Made by a program: the position numbers and the translations under genes. Shown one piece after another: positions 17,106 through 26,335 of a DNA stretch of 64,000 nt. The stretch is from NCBI RefSeq assembly GCF_010686755.1, contig NZ_JAAGXA010000010.1:1-64000 (forward strand), in the 5' to 3' direction. The DNA comes from Nocardioides zeae (lineage in GTDB: Bacteria > Actinomycetota > Actinomycetes > Propionibacteriales > Nocardioidaceae). Position 1 is the first letter of the stretch. Each line of letters opens with the position of its first letter. The notes beneath the pieces are model-generated. The model was not told the DNA's origin. It worked only from the letters and a program-made list of their open reading frames with translations, and did no database searches.

Positions 17106-17807
17106 ATGAGACTCGCACCTCGCAACACAGGCTCGGCGTTGGCCTGCGGAGCAGCATCCGTCCTGCTGCTCGTCAGCGGATGTGCAACCGAAGAAAGCGC
17201 GAGCCCCGATCTCATCGACGGCGCAGACTTCATCAGGAACCAGCCCACTTCGACGGACGAGTCCATCGTCGAGGGCGCCAGCACGCAGACGATCCTGAAC
17301 CATGAGTCACTCGCCGATGCGGCGCAGAGCGCCGTCCGTGTCGAAGTGGAATCGGCGGCTGAGTACGACTATCTCGACGTCCCGCACACGCTGTCGCGAG
17401 CCCGGGTACTTGAGACGATCGGCGGACAAGACCTGACCGGAAAAACTCTCGAGATCTGGCAGGTCGGCACTGCCTCCGCACCGATGGAATCCCTCGCCCG
17501 GCCCCTTCGAGATGGTGCCGAGTACGTGATCTACACCGAGCCCTTCCATCTCGAGCCCGGCAAGTCGACCGACCAGTGGGTGATCGTCGCTCAGGGAAGC
17601 TGGAAGCTCGCCGCCGGCAACTCCTTCAACCTAGACGTCGCCACCGAGGACCCTGCACAGCTCGCAGCACGTGGGATCGATCCCGAGGTGCTCGACGATG
17701 TAGCCCCGGACCAGGCCGAGGAACTCCGCACCCAGGTCTGGGACCTCCAGCTTGCCGCGAGCCCCGAGCAGCTGGAGTCTTCCGTCGCTCAAGCATGGGC
17801 TCGGTGA
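17106..17807 (+). CDS. Putative lipoprotein of unknown function
   Basis: 233 residues. A short signal sequence ends in lipobox LVSGC with the acylated cysteine at 26. The mature part shows no family I recognise; it contains a beta-rich looking stretch (GKTLEIWQVGTA... DGAEYVIYTEPFHLEPGKSTDQWVIVAQGSWKL). The ATG at 17106 follows GAAAGG. It lies 28 bases after the secreted protease and is likely in the same transcript, so it may bind, inhibit or localise that enzyme; that is speculation. Confidence 0.75.
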   Translation: MRLAPRNTGSALACGAASVLLLVSGCATEESASPDLIDGADFIRNQPTSTDESIVEGASTQTILNHESLADAAQSAVRVEVESAAEYDYLDVPHTLSRARVLETIGGQDLTGKTLEIWQVGTASAPMESLARPLRDGAEYVIYTEPFHLEPGKSTDQWVIVAQGSWKLAAGNSFNLDVATEDPAQLAARGIDPEVLDDVAPDQAEELRTQVWDLQLAASPEQLESSVAQAWAR

Positions 17808-18157
17808 CACCGCCGCCGCGAACCGATCGCCTACATAGTTGGACCCGGACCGCGCTGCCACGTGGACTCCGACTCAGCCGACCCAAGCCCGCTCATGGCG
17901 GCCCGCGAATCCACATCCACCGATGAGCATGTCTGAGGTTCATACCGCTGCAGCGAGCGGCTGCTCCCAAGAGACCAAAAGGTGACTGAGTACCGCTACG
18001 GCGACGAGGCAAGTGCGGCTTCGCGTACGGATGTGGTCCACGATGTCGACCACCTAGCCTCCTGCCGCATGACCAGTGTCGGCATCTACCACCGCAGCGC
18101 AGCCGCCCGACGCTACGCGCTTGCCCCGGGGTGGCACCGCCCGACGGGACCGACCCA
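17808..18157. other. Gene-free stretch
   Basis: About 350 bases between the lipoprotein and the convergent end of the WXG operon. One 88-codon GTG frame (17982-18248) overlaps the downstream gene and looks non-coding. No terminator or RNA gene was recognised. Confidence 0.45.
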
Positions 18158-19216
18158 TCATCGCCACCCCCTCACGTCGACCTCGGGAGCGGGGCACGCA
18201 CCCCGGCTGTCGACGAAGCCCGGGCAGAACTCCCGCGGCCCCGGGTAGGCGTCCGAGCTCCACCACGTCGCGAGCGCTGCCCGCTGGTTCTGGTCGAGCT
18301 TGTTCCAGACGACCCGTTCGCCGCCCACGACGACGCGCTCAGGCAACAGCGATGGCTGCACCGCGTCGTACGCGGCGCGAAGCGCGGAGGGCCCCACGAG
18401 GGTGGCGATTTGTTCCGAGAGGCACGCGGGTTCGTCGACGCAGCGTTCGGAGCTGAAGGAGACGACGGCGTCCGCGATCGGCGCGAACCATTCCAGGCCG
18501 ACCATCTCGGCACGAGTACCCGCCGCCAGTTCGGCGCTGGCCAGCGGCGCCGTCCACGCGGCCCAGGCGCGGACGAACTCGGCGACGGCGTCGGCGTCGT
18601 CGCCGAGGTTCGCCAACGCGTCGAGCAGGACGTCGCGGTCGACGAGCCATTCCTCGGGCGCGCTGACGTCGATGGGATCGGAGCCGACGTACCAGAGCGC
18701 GAGCGCGACTTGACCAGCCTCGGTGGTGGCGGCGGGATCGGCGTTGGGCGGCGCGGGGACGATCATGCCGGTCAGCACCTCGTTCATCGCGCCGGTCCAC
18801 GGCTGGAGGAAGTCGAGCACCGCAGGTTGGAGCCGGACGTCCACGTCCCGGTCGGTGCCGCCGATGCCGACGAGCAGGGCGCGCGCACGGTCGCGGGCCG
18901 CGCCGTACCGGTCCGGTGCTGCATCCGCGAGGGTCGCGGTCGACTCCGCCAGACCGCGCGCCAGTGCGGCGGCCTGACCGTCGTTCCAGGCGACTTCGGT
19001 GAGGAGGTGGCGGACGCGATCCGGACTGCCGGGTGCGCCGGCCCCCTCGATCTCGGTGCTCCACCAGACTCCGACCGGGTCGTCGGCGACGGCCTCGCTG
19101 AGGGCGTTGCTGGGCGCCCGGTCGTCACCCGTGCGCAGCACCACGAGGGCCACGCCGATGAGGGCGAGCAGCACGGCGCCAGCGGTCAGCAGGGTGTGTC
19201 GGGCGGGCCGCCTCAC
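18158..19216 (-). CDS. Membrane-anchored hypothetical protein of the WXG operon
   Basis: About 352 residues from a GTG at 19216 that overlaps the stop of the upstream large gene (GTGA). One transmembrane helix lies at roughly residues 8-28 (HTLLTAGAVLLALIGVALVVL), leaving a large outside domain that I do not recognise. It has two cysteine-containing segments (RCVDEPACLSEQ and FCPGFVDSRGACP) near the C-terminus. As last gene of the operon it may be a cell-surface partner of the WXG proteins. The open frame extends further upstream, but that part lies inside the neighbour. Confidence 0.7.
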   Translation of the reverse strand: MRRPARHTLLTAGAVLLALIGVALVVLRTGDDRAPSNALSEAVADDPVGVWWSTEIEGAGAPGSPDRVRHLLTEVAWNDGQAAALARGLAESTATLADAAPDRYGAARDRARALLVGIGGTDRDVDVRLQPAVLDFLQPWTGAMNEVLTGMIVPAPPNADPAATTEAGQVALALWYVGSDPIDVSAPEEWLVDRDVLLDALANLGDDADAVAEFVRAWAAWTAPLASAELAAGTRAEMVGLEWFAPIADAVVSFSSERCVDEPACLSEQIATLVGPSALRAAYDAVQPSLLPERVVVGGERVVWNKLDQNQRAALATWWSSDAYPGPREFCPGFVDSRGACPAPEVDVRGWR

Positions 19217-21639
19217 GAGCCGCCGCCGGTCCGAGAACCTCGGTCCTCGGCCATCGCCAGCGCGGTCGCGGCCGACGACCACCTCGACGTCCCCGAGAGC
19301 GCGTGAGCCGCCCATAGGTTCTGCTGCTGCGTCGTCATCTCTGTCATCCGCACCCGCCCGCCGTCGTCCGTCCGCAGCTCGTCGGGCAGGTCCTCGACCG
19401 GCACGCTCTCGTAGACGGCGTTGTTGATGACCAGCGTGTTCTGCAGGCGCAGGCCGTCGAGGTCGAGCGAGGTCTGCCAGGCACTCTCGCGGGAAGTGTT
19501 GACCGAGGGAGGTCCCTCGAACAGCTCCGTCACGGACCAATCGACCCCCGCGTTGACGACGTCGCCGAGCACGCCCGACAGCGGTCCCGCGAGGCCGTAG
19601 CGCTCCGTGGCTGTGTTCACCACCTCGCCCGCGCCGATGGTGAGCGCGTAGCCGGTCCCGTGCTCCAGTGCCTCGAAGAAGCCCCGCTCGTTCGCATGGG
19701 CGTCGGAGGCCTCCTGGTTCGCGGCTGCGGCAGCGGCGTACCCGTCCGCCAGGTGACCGCGGACGGTGCCGAGCTCCTCGACGTAGGTCAGGCGCGCATG
19801 CTCGACCCGGTCCTCCCAGCCGCCGGCGTCAAGCTGCTCGACGCCGCGGAGCGTGGTCAGCAGCCCGGTCTCGGCGTACGCGCGCGTCTGCTGCGCCAGC
19901 ATCGCCCCGGCTTCCGGGTGGCCGCCGATCGCGGGGAGCACGTTGTCGAGGGCTGCCGTCGCGAAGTCGGCATGACCCCACGGCGGGTCGTACCACCCGG
20001 GGATCGCGTCGGCGGGTGACGCCTCGGCCAGGGGGTTGTACGCCCCGAACACGTCGTTGACGTGCGTCGCCAGCACCGCGGCGTACCCCTCCGCCAACGG
20101 CGCCGTCAGCGACCCCGCGTGGTCGACGTCGCTGCCGGCGACGCCGACGATCGCCTCGGCGGCGCGGGTGCCGGGGGAGCGGGGGTCGTCGCCGGGGCCG
20201 GGCGCGTACCCGGCGTCGGGCGTCACCGCCGCCGCGAGCGTGTCGCGCAGCGCCTCGTGGCCCACGAGCGAGCCGCCGACCTCGTCGGGCCAGGCGCGGT
20301 CCTTGAGGAGGTAGGCGAGCTCGGAGCCGTCGTACGTCGCGAAGTCCGTCCCGTCGCCCGCTGGCGCCAGGTCGAGGACGAACGCCGTCGCCGCGTCCGG
20401 GGTGTGGGCCATCCCGTCGAGCACGCCGACGAGCGGGTCGGCGCCCGTGCCGCGCTCGCCGCCGAGGTCCGTGCGCCACGTGCTGCCGTCCGGCGACCAC
20501 GGGTGCGGCTCGCCGCCGTTCGCCGCGAGCACGGCGCGCTCGTGGTCGAGGATCGCGCCCCCGGCCGCGGTGAGCAGGTGGGTCGCGTGGCCCTCCCCGG
20601 CGAGCAGCGGACCGAGCACTTGGAGGCCGTTCACGCCGGCGCTGCCGTCGGGCGCGTCGTACGTCGTCGCCCCGGCGTGCGCGACCAGGCGCTCGGCCCA
20701 GACGGGGTCGAGCGCGTCGCCGCGGGCCAGCAGTGCCCGCATGGCGTTCTGGTGCGCGCCGACCGGGCCGCCCGCGGTGACGTCGCCGAGGCTGGTGCTC
20801 CACGGCTGGGCCGTGAGCTGCGCGTCGAGGAAGCCCTCCGGTCCCAGCCGTTCGAGCACGCCGGCCGCGATGCCCGGATCGGCGGCGAAGGCAGCGGTCG
20901 CGCCCGCGATCCGCAGGACCCGCTCCCCGTCGCCCCCCGTCACCGGCTCGACGCCGAGCTGCGCGACCGCCAGGTTCTCCGTCGTCAGGCGGGCCGTGAT
21001 CGCCTCGCGCTGGGCGGTGGTGAGGAACTCGGCGTACGGCGCGACCGCGCCCGGGTCGGCCAGTGCCAGCTCCAGCAGCTCGGGGGTGCTGAGTGCGCGC
21101 AGCTCGGGCGGCAGCGCGGCGCGCGGTGCGGACTGGGCGGTCGTGTCGACCTCGCCGTTGGCCACCGACGCGAGCGCGGCGGCCAGGGCGGCGTCGGCGT
21201 TCCGCGCCGCGGCGATCGCGTCGGTGATCTGTGTGGTCAGCTCGACGATCGCCGGGCGGTCGAGCGGCGCGAGGAGGTCGCCGTCGCTCGCGGGCGGTGG
21301 CGTGCAGTTCACGGCGTCACCGACGATGACGACGCTCCACCCGCGGCCGCGGATGGCGGCGAGGGCGGTGTCGATGTCCCTCAGTGCGCGCTGGATCGTG
21401 GTGGCCGCCTCGTCGAGCGCCGCGACCACGACGGTCACCTCGGCGACGTGGTCGAGGTAGTCGGCGTCGAGCACCCGGAACTGCGCCCGCGCAGCCTCCG
21501 CCGCTGCGCCCTGCCAGGTCCGCGGCGGCCGCGCCGCCTCGACGTCGCCGTCGAGCGCGGCGAGCTGCGTCCGCGCGGCGGTCAGGGCGTCGGCCGCAGC
21601 AGCCAGCACGTCAGGGCGCCAGCCCAGCACGGCGCTCAC
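19213..21639 (-). CDS. Large protein with N-terminal WXG-type helical region
   Basis: 808 residues from a GTG at 21639 overlapping the stop of the preceding small WXG gene. The first ~100 residues are alpha-helical with a W-Q-G turn at 42-44 (TWQGAAAEAARAQF), as in WXG100/LXG-type secreted proteins. The rest is a long, mostly helical region with no family I can name securely; DUF6571-type actinobacterial proteins are a possibility. No known toxin motif was seen in the C-terminus (EGPPSVNTSRESAWQ onward). Role as a secreted or surface protein is inferred from the operon. Confidence 0.72.
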   Translation of the reverse strand: MSAVLGWRPDVLAAAADALTAARTQLAALDGDVEAARPPRTWQGAAAEAARAQFRVLDADYLDHVAEVTVVVAALDEAATTIQRALRDIDTALAAIRGRGWSVVIVGDAVNCTPPPASDGDLLAPLDRPAIVELTTQITDAIAAARNADAALAAALASVANGEVDTTAQSAPRAALPPELRALSTPELLELALADPGAVAPYAEFLTTAQREAITARLTTENLAVAQLGVEPVTGGDGERVLRIAGATAAFAADPGIAAGVLERLGPEGFLDAQLTAQPWSTSLGDVTAGGPVGAHQNAMRALLARGDALDPVWAERLVAHAGATTYDAPDGSAGVNGLQVLGPLLAGEGHATHLLTAAGGAILDHERAVLAANGGEPHPWSPDGSTWRTDLGGERGTGADPLVGVLDGMAHTPDAATAFVLDLAPAGDGTDFATYDGSELAYLLKDRAWPDEVGGSLVGHEALRDTLAAAVTPDAGYAPGPGDDPRSPGTRAAEAIVGVAGSDVDHAGSLTAPLAEGYAAVLATHVNDVFGAYNPLAEASPADAIPGWYDPPWGHADFATAALDNVLPAIGGHPEAGAMLAQQTRAYAETGLLTTLRGVEQLDAGGWEDRVEHARLTYVEELGTVRGHLADGYAAAAAANQEASDAHANERGFFEALEHGTGYALTIGAGEVVNTATERYGLAGPLSGVLGDVVNAGVDWSVTELFEGPPSVNTSRESAWQTSLDLDGLRLQNTLVINNAVYESVPVEDLPDELRTDDGGRVRMTEMTTQQQNLWAAHALSGTSRWSSAATALAMAEDRGSRTGGGS

Positions 21640-21929
21640 AGCGGTGTCCGCGCGTCGTAGCGACCGACCTGCACCAGGTCGGTCTCCTGCACCGTCGCCG
21701 CGGCCTCCACCAGGCCGGCGCCGTAGGTCGTCATGCCGGTCGCCAGCGCCGTACGCAATCCCTCCCAGCGCGCCGTCACCGCGGCGACGGCCGCCGGTGT
21801 CTGGCCGAGGCCGAGCGCGCCGGCGACCCCCGCGAGTGCGTCGGGCGTGGTGATGGCGGCGAGGCGTTCGCCGGCGGCGGCAGCACACGTGCCGGCCGTC
21901 GTGACGGCGTCGACGTCGAGCTCCAGCAT
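21636..21929 (-). CDS. WXG100-like small protein
   Basis: 97 residues, the typical size of ESAT-6/WXG100 proteins. Two predicted helices are separated by W-E-G at 55-57 (VTARWEGLRTAL). The ATG at 21929 follows GGGGGAAAT. The stop overlaps the GTG of the large downstream gene. Such proteins pair as helical hairpins and leave the cell through type VII secretion. Family membership is inferred from size, helix pattern and WXG motif only. Confidence 0.72.
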   Translation of the reverse strand: MLELDVDAVTTAGTCAAAAGERLAAITTPDALAGVAGALGLGQTPAAVAAVTARWEGLRTALATGMTTYGAGLVEAAATVQETDLVQVGRYDARTPL

Positions 21930-21971
21930 GTCGATTTCCCCCGAGAGTGAGATGAGCGTGGACGTACGGCG

Positions 21972-23219
21972 TCAGCGCAGGACCGGCGGCCCGCTCGGCT
22001 GGTCGTCCAGCCACTCGCCGTCGCCGGGGTAGTGGACGCGGTGTGCGGTGCGGTCGCGGTCGGCCTGGCGGCCGCGTCGTCCGCCGCCGGTGTTGCTCGC
22101 GGAGTGCCCGGCCGCGAGGGGTCCAGCGCCGCGCGTTCCGCCGGTGCCCACCGGTCGGCCGCCAGTGGTGGCCGAACGGTTCGCGGTGGACGTCGCCGTC
22201 GCGGGCGCGCCGAGGACGCCCGGTCGAGAGGTGGGCCGGGCGGTGGTGCGGGTGGCCGAGCTCGCCGAGCCGACCGGTCCGGTGGCTCCGCGCGCCGTCA
22301 GGCCGCCGAGAGCCCGGCGCGCGGCGACGACGGCACCGGCGCCGAGCGCCGCGGCACCCGCAGCGGCGCCGATGCCCGTCGCGAGCCCGCCGCCGAGGGT
22401 GAGACCGGCGCCCGCGGGACCGGACGTCCCAGCGTCGACCGACACCGGGCTGCCCAGGACGAGGCCGTGCGGCGGGCTCGCTGCCGCATCTCCGGTGTGC
22501 GACTGCGACCCATCGAGATGAGCGCCTGCGGGGACGACCGCACCCGCACCGCCGGCCGCACCCGCACCGCCGGCCGTCACCGTGCTGCCTCCGTGGCCGC
22601 GGGCGTCGTGCTGCGACGTACCTCCGTCGCCTCCACGGTCCCGGGCCGACTCCGCGTTGATCGCCGCGAACGCGTCCCGCGACGCGGCCAGCTCGGCGGT
22701 CAGCGTGGCGAGGATCTGTCCCATCCGGGCCTCGCGCGCGGCGAGCGCCTGCTCGTGGGCCTGGCGTGCCTGGCTGTCGGCCAGTGCCGTCGTGACGCGC
22801 TCCTCCGGCGGCGTACCGGCGGGGACGGGCGTCGCGCGGGGAGCGGGGGCGGGGACGCCCTCGGACTGGTACGCCGCCCGGGCCGCGAACAGCGCCCACC
22901 CTGCGGTGGCCTCGGCGCCCGCGCCCGTGGTGAGCGCCTCGACGCGAGCCGTGAGGTCCGCGGCGGCGCGCTCGATGGAGGCCACCATCGCGCTGGCGGG
23001 GGTGGCGCCGAGGACGGTGCCGTCGCGCACGTCGCTGACCACGGGACCCAGCTCGGTGCGGGTGTCGGCGACCTCCTGCCCGACCCCGGACCAGTGGGTG
23101 TCGCCCACGGCGGCGAGGCTGCCGAGGAAGGCGAACGGTCCCGCCCCGATCGCCGCGGTCGGGTCGGTGTCGTCCGCGCCCTGCAGGGCCTCGAGCAGCG
23201 CGCGCTCGTTCGGGCCCAT
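21972..23219 (-). CDS. WXG-motif protein with long Gly/Ala/Pro-rich tail
   Basis: 415 residues. The N-terminal ~200 residues are helical with W-S-G at 43-45 (DTHWSGVGQEVAD) and a coiled-coil-like stretch (ARQAHEQALAAREARMGQ). The second half is low-complexity Gly/Ala/Ser/Thr/Pro and ends in an acidic-aromatic tail (DGEWLDDQPSGPPVLR). This resembles actinobacterial PPE-like or ESX-associated proteins. The ATG overlaps the stop of the first operon gene by 4 bases. Confidence 0.7.
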   Translation of the reverse strand: MGPNERALLEALQGADDTDPTAAIGAGPFAFLGSLAAVGDTHWSGVGQEVADTRTELGPVVSDVRDGTVLGATPASAMVASIERAAADLTARVEALTTGAGAEATAGWALFAARAAYQSEGVPAPAPRATPVPAGTPPEERVTTALADSQARQAHEQALAAREARMGQILATLTAELAASRDAFAAINAESARDRGGDGGTSQHDARGHGGSTVTAGGAGAAGGAGAVVPAGAHLDGSQSHTGDAAASPPHGLVLGSPVSVDAGTSGPAGAGLTLGGGLATGIGAAAGAAALGAGAVVAARRALGGLTARGATGPVGSASSATRTTARPTSRPGVLGAPATATSTANRSATTGGRPVGTGGTRGAGPLAAGHSASNTGGGRRGRQADRDRTAHRVHYPGDGEWLDDQPSGPPVLR

Positions 23220-23575
23220 CAGAAGGCCTCGCGGGCGCTCCGACCGACGCGGTCGGCCACGGTGCTCAGGGTGATCAGCACCTCGTGCAGCAGGTCGCTG
23301 GCGTGCTCGTCGGACGTGCGAACGTCGTCGGCCACGGCATCGAAGGCGCCCAGGACCTCGTCGAGGTACTGCACCACCGACCGCAGCTCCAGCTCCTGCG
23401 TGCGCAGGGCGCCCGCTCGTTGCGCCGCGGCCTCGATGCCGACGGCGGAGCCGCCGAAGCTGCGGGACGGCACGGCGGCGATGCCGTCGGCGCACTGTGC
23501 CAACCTCTCGGTGAGCCGTCCGATGGCGGCGCGGACGAGCGCCACGCGCTCGTCGTCGAGAACCACGTCTGACAT
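23219..23575 (-). CDS. Small helical ESX-like protein
   Basis: 118 residues, two helical segments separated by S-F-G-G at 39-42 (PSRSFGGSAVGIEAAAQ), which sits where the WXG turn does in the following genes. Length and helicity fit the WXG100/EspC-like group, though no tryptophan is present. It is the first gene of the operon. The ATG at 23575 lies about 68 bases downstream of a probable promoter. Function is inferred from position only. Confidence 0.65.
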   Translation of the reverse strand: MSDVVLDDERVALVRAAIGRLTERLAQCADGIAAVPSRSFGGSAVGIEAAAQRAGALRTQELELRSVVQYLDEVLGAFDAVADDVRTSDEHASDLLHEVLITLSTVADRVGRSAREAF

Positions 23576-23649
23576 GAGTCTCCCCCTGGAACCCGAGGCT
23601 CCCCCCGATGGGAACCCTGCGGTCGTCCTCCCCGCTGGACGACGATGCA

Positions 23650-23679
23650 AATATATGTGTGGTAACAATTTTCTGGCAA
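23650..23679 (-). promoter_or_regulatory. Probable promoter of the WXG operon
   Basis: On the minus strand TTGCCA (23674-23679) and TATATT (23650-23655) are separated by 18 bases. This is a good sigma-70-type match in an AT-rich pocket that stands out from its surroundings. Transcription would start near 23643. The same AT-rich segment may hold the divergent lipoprotein promoter. Confidence 0.6.
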
Positions 23680-23702
23680 CACTCGTCGGGGAGGTGGATC
23701 GG

Positions 23703-24398
23703 ATGCGCGGTCGATCGCGGGAGGCGCGACGGGCCGGGTGGGCCGGGCTCGCGGTCCTGCTGGCGGCGAGCGGGTGCAGCGGCAGCACCTCGGACGAGTC
23801 TCGCTCCGTGCCACCTGACGCGTCGTCGGAGGCAACGGCGACGCCGACCGAGCTCCCGACCATCGACCCGACCTCCGTCGAGATGGGGCCCGCCTGTCGC
23901 CAGGAAGCGGTCGTGGCAGGGGCCCAGCCCTATCCGGGCGATGTCGAGCAGATGCAGGCCCTCATGGCGATCGAGGACCTGGAGGTGCCCGACCAGGCGC
24001 CGGAGCTGCGCGGGTTCTACACGCCGATCGGCCTCGACCGCCCGTGGGCGCTCCCGTCCGACGTGAACGAGTGGGACGACCTCAACGCGCTCATCTGCGT
24101 CGACGTCGTGCCGGGGTCGGAGTACGTGCGACTCGAGTGCGCCGACCAGATCGAGGGGCGCACCACCACGTGGGAGGTGTGGGGGTCGCAGCTGCAGATC
24201 CGCGTCATCGATCCCACGACCGCCGGGCTCGTCGCGGAGGACGAGCCGTTCGACTCCGACACCCTGCTGCCCCACCTGCCGTGCGGCGACCCGCCGTTCG
24301 ACATCGAGCCGGGCGGCCACGGCTACATGGCGGACCTGCCGCCGGGATTCGTCATCACGCGCGAGCGCGTCGACGGGTTCATCCGCACGCTCTCGTAG
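23703..24398 (+). CDS. Putative lipoprotein
   Basis: 231 residues with an Arg-rich start, a hydrophobic stretch and lipobox AASGC (Cys at 25), then a Ser/Thr/Pro-rich linker. The mature domain has several cysteines (GPACRQEAV, ALICVDVV, RLECADQI, LPCGDPPF) that could form disulfides. No family recognised. The ATG at 23703 is preceded by GGGGAGG. It is divergent from the WXG operon across 127 bases and may be co-regulated with it. Confidence 0.75.
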   Translation: MRGRSREARRAGWAGLAVLLAASGCSGSTSDESRSVPPDASSEATATPTELPTIDPTSVEMGPACRQEAVVAGAQPYPGDVEQMQALMAIEDLEVPDQAPELRGFYTPIGLDRPWALPSDVNEWDDLNALICVDVVPGSEYVRLECADQIEGRTTTWEVWGSQLQIRVIDPTTAGLVAEDEPFDSDTLLPHLPCGDPPFDIEPGGHGYMADLPPGFVITRERVDGFIRTLS

Positions 24399-24438
24399 GG
24401 GCTCCGTTCACGGTCGAGGACCGCTCGACGTCGTCCGA

Positions 24439-25044
24439 TCATCCTGCTCCTACTCCTGCGCCGGACCGGTGGCCGAGGTACGCGTAGTGCAGGACGGCGA
24501 CCGCGATGACCGCGACCACTCCCACGGTGGTCGCCCCTAGGGATGGACCCGAAGCTGGCAGAGGGAACGAGGGCTGCAGGGCTTGCGCGAAGAGGGCGGC
24601 GAAGTAGGTCGCCGCGGCGGTGATGCTGCCCGTGGTCCTTCCGAAGAAGGTGACGCCGGTATGCGCCGCTGCACCGAAGACCGCGGTCGAGACGGCGGCG
24701 CCTTGCATCACGCCGAGCTCGACGGTGTCGTGCACCCGGTGGGCCAGTAGGCACAGGCAACCCAGGATCGCGAGCGGCACCACCGCGGACACGGCGGCCA
24801 CCAAGCGCACCAGTGGCCGCTGCGACCGTTGCTCCCACGAGTGCAGACGGGGGAACGCCAGCGCCGGAACGACGCACGCGGACATCACGCAGAGAACCTC
24901 GGGAACGGTGACGAGTCTCGGTTCGAGACCGGTCGCCACGCGCAGCAGGTAGGCCACGTCGCCCCAGGCCACGACTGCGACGGCAACCCCGGCCAGCCAT
25001 GCCGCGACCGTCCCGTATGCCCGCGATCGCAGCGTGGTGATCAC
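24439..25044 (-). CDS. Small multi-pass membrane protein of ABC cassette A
   Basis: About 201 residues with five to six hydrophobic helices. The GTG at 25044 is the first start after the stop of the upstream permease; an ATG at 25164 would overlap that gene by 95 bases. No family recognised. It is third in an ABC unit whose layout (ATPase, large permease, small membrane protein) is repeated at 32417-34992. It is probably a second permease subunit or accessory protein. Confidence 0.65.
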   Translation of the reverse strand: MITTLRSRAYGTVAAWLAGVAVAVVAWGDVAYLLRVATGLEPRLVTVPEVLCVMSACVVPALAFPRLHSWEQRSQRPLVRLVAAVSAVVPLAILGCLCLLAHRVHDTVELGVMQGAAVSTAVFGAAAHTGVTFFGRTTGSITAAATYFAALFAQALQPSFPLPASGPSLGATTVGVVAVIAVAVLHYAYLGHRSGAGVGAG

Positions 25045-25069
25045 GGGCCGGGCCGCTGCGGGTGGCGCC

Positions 25070-26335
25070 TCAGCGCCGGCCAAACGACGTTCCTCGGCAT
25101 CCGCGAAGAGCCGAGAGGTCCCGCTCGATCGCCGACGCCGGGTCGGGCGTGCGGCGAAGCGCATCGTACTCCTCGGAGGCGTCAGGCACCTGCAGCAACT
25201 GCTGGGCGTCGAAACCGGCCTCCTCCATCATCCAGGCGGCGGCCGCACTGCTGGTCGCGAAGCCCTGGGACTCGTAGTCCCCGAGCCCGATGCACGTCCC
25301 AAGCCCGGACGCGTCGGTGGCGAGGTCGCCGATCGCGGTCTGCAGCCAATCGGTCTCCTGTGCCTGGAGGTGGAGGACGTAGTCGGCCTCGCCCTCGGGA
25401 ACTGTGACGGAGGCGTCGTAGACGACGCCCGGCGGCAGGATCTGCGGGCCGACCCCCGTTGCCAGGGCGTCGACCGCGCCAGCCAAGGGGGCCAGCATGA
25501 CGTCGCGCGCGGGGTGGACGCACACCTCTGGTCCAACGGTGTCGGCGCAGACAGGCGCGGCAGTGTCCCCTTCGACCAGGGCGCCGCCGTACGAGCGCCC
25601 CAGCAGGAAGACGAGGGCCACGGGCAGGACGGCGACGACCACAGCCGCCGCCGGGGCCCGCAGGTCCGAGACGGTCCGCATGCGGAGCCAGGCGGAAGTG
25701 GCGATCCCGAGACTGACGGCCGCGCCGAGGAAGAACGCGGTGCGGCCCAGGGAGAGGTTGGTCGGAACAACCAAGCCGCTGACGATGTCGAACTGGAAGA
25801 CGGGGGCGAAGGCTCCGGTCGAGAAGAGGAGAACGTACGCCGCCGCTGCGGCAACCGGCACCGCGGCGTACGTGGGCAGCACGCAGCCCAGGAGGACACC
25901 CAGCGCCGCGTAGGCGAGGAGCGCCGCGTAGCCGGACGCGATGGCCGCCGCGTCCAGCGATCCCCACGTGGCGCTCGAGATCGTGCTCCAGACTGCCGGC
26001 AGCAGACCGAGGGTCAGGCCCACGGTGCTCGTCGCCGCGACGAAGCCGATGGTCGCTACCGCGAGCTGGGCCCCTCGTCGCGGCGAACCGAGGGGTGCGT
26101 GCACCTCGCGGGGTCCGGCGAACGTCGAGGGTGCGAAGGCGGCGACAGCGGCGACGAGAATACCCACGGTCAGCATCGACTGCCGAAACTCGGCAGACAC
26201 CGCAGCGAGATCGCCGTAGGCCCAGTCGGCGAGCGGTCGGCTGTGCACAAAGGAGAGGGCGGCGGACCCCACCATCCCGGCCACCCCCACCTGCCAGCGT
26301 GCCGGCGGGAAGAGTGGCGATGCCTGCTCAGCCAT
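25070..26335 (-). CDS. ABC-type permease with C-terminal extracytoplasmic domain (cassette A)
   Basis: 421 residues. The first ~260 contain about six to seven transmembrane helices. The last ~160 form a soluble, presumably outside domain starting with VCADTVGPEVCVHPARDVM. The pattern C-x-x-x-x-G-P-x-x-C-V-x-P recurs, with W for H, in the cassette B permease. The ATG at 26335 overlaps the ATPase stop by 8 bases. Together with that ATPase it should form an exporter of unknown substrate. From memory it resembles streptomycete DUF7224-type proteins; unchecked. Confidence 0.72.
   Translation of the reverse strand: MAEQASPLFPPARWQVGVAGMVGSAALSFVHSRPLADWAYGDLAAVSAEFRQSMLTVGILVAAVAAFAPSTFAGPREVHAPLGSPRRGAQLAVATIGFVAATSTVGLTLGLLPAVWSTISSATWGSLDAAAIASGYAALLAYAALGVLLGCVLPTYAAVPVAAAAAYVLLFSTGAFAPVFQFDIVSGLVVPTNLSLGRTAFFLGAAVSLGIATSAWLRMRTVSDLRAPAAAVVVAVLPVALVFLLGRSYGGALVEGDTAAPVCADTVGPEVCVHPARDVMLAPLAGAVDALATGVGPQILPPGVVYDASVTVPEGEADYVLHLQAQETDWLQTAIGDLATDASGLGTCIGLGDYESQGFATSSAAAAWMMEEAGFDAQQLLQVPDASEEYDALRRTPDPASAIERDLSALRGCRGTSFGRR

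Noticed and set aside
17982..18248. 88-codon GTG frame on the plus strand
   Set aside because: It overlaps the end of the convergent gene, has Arg/Pro/His-rich composition and no recognisable motif; likely a chance frame in GC-rich DNA.
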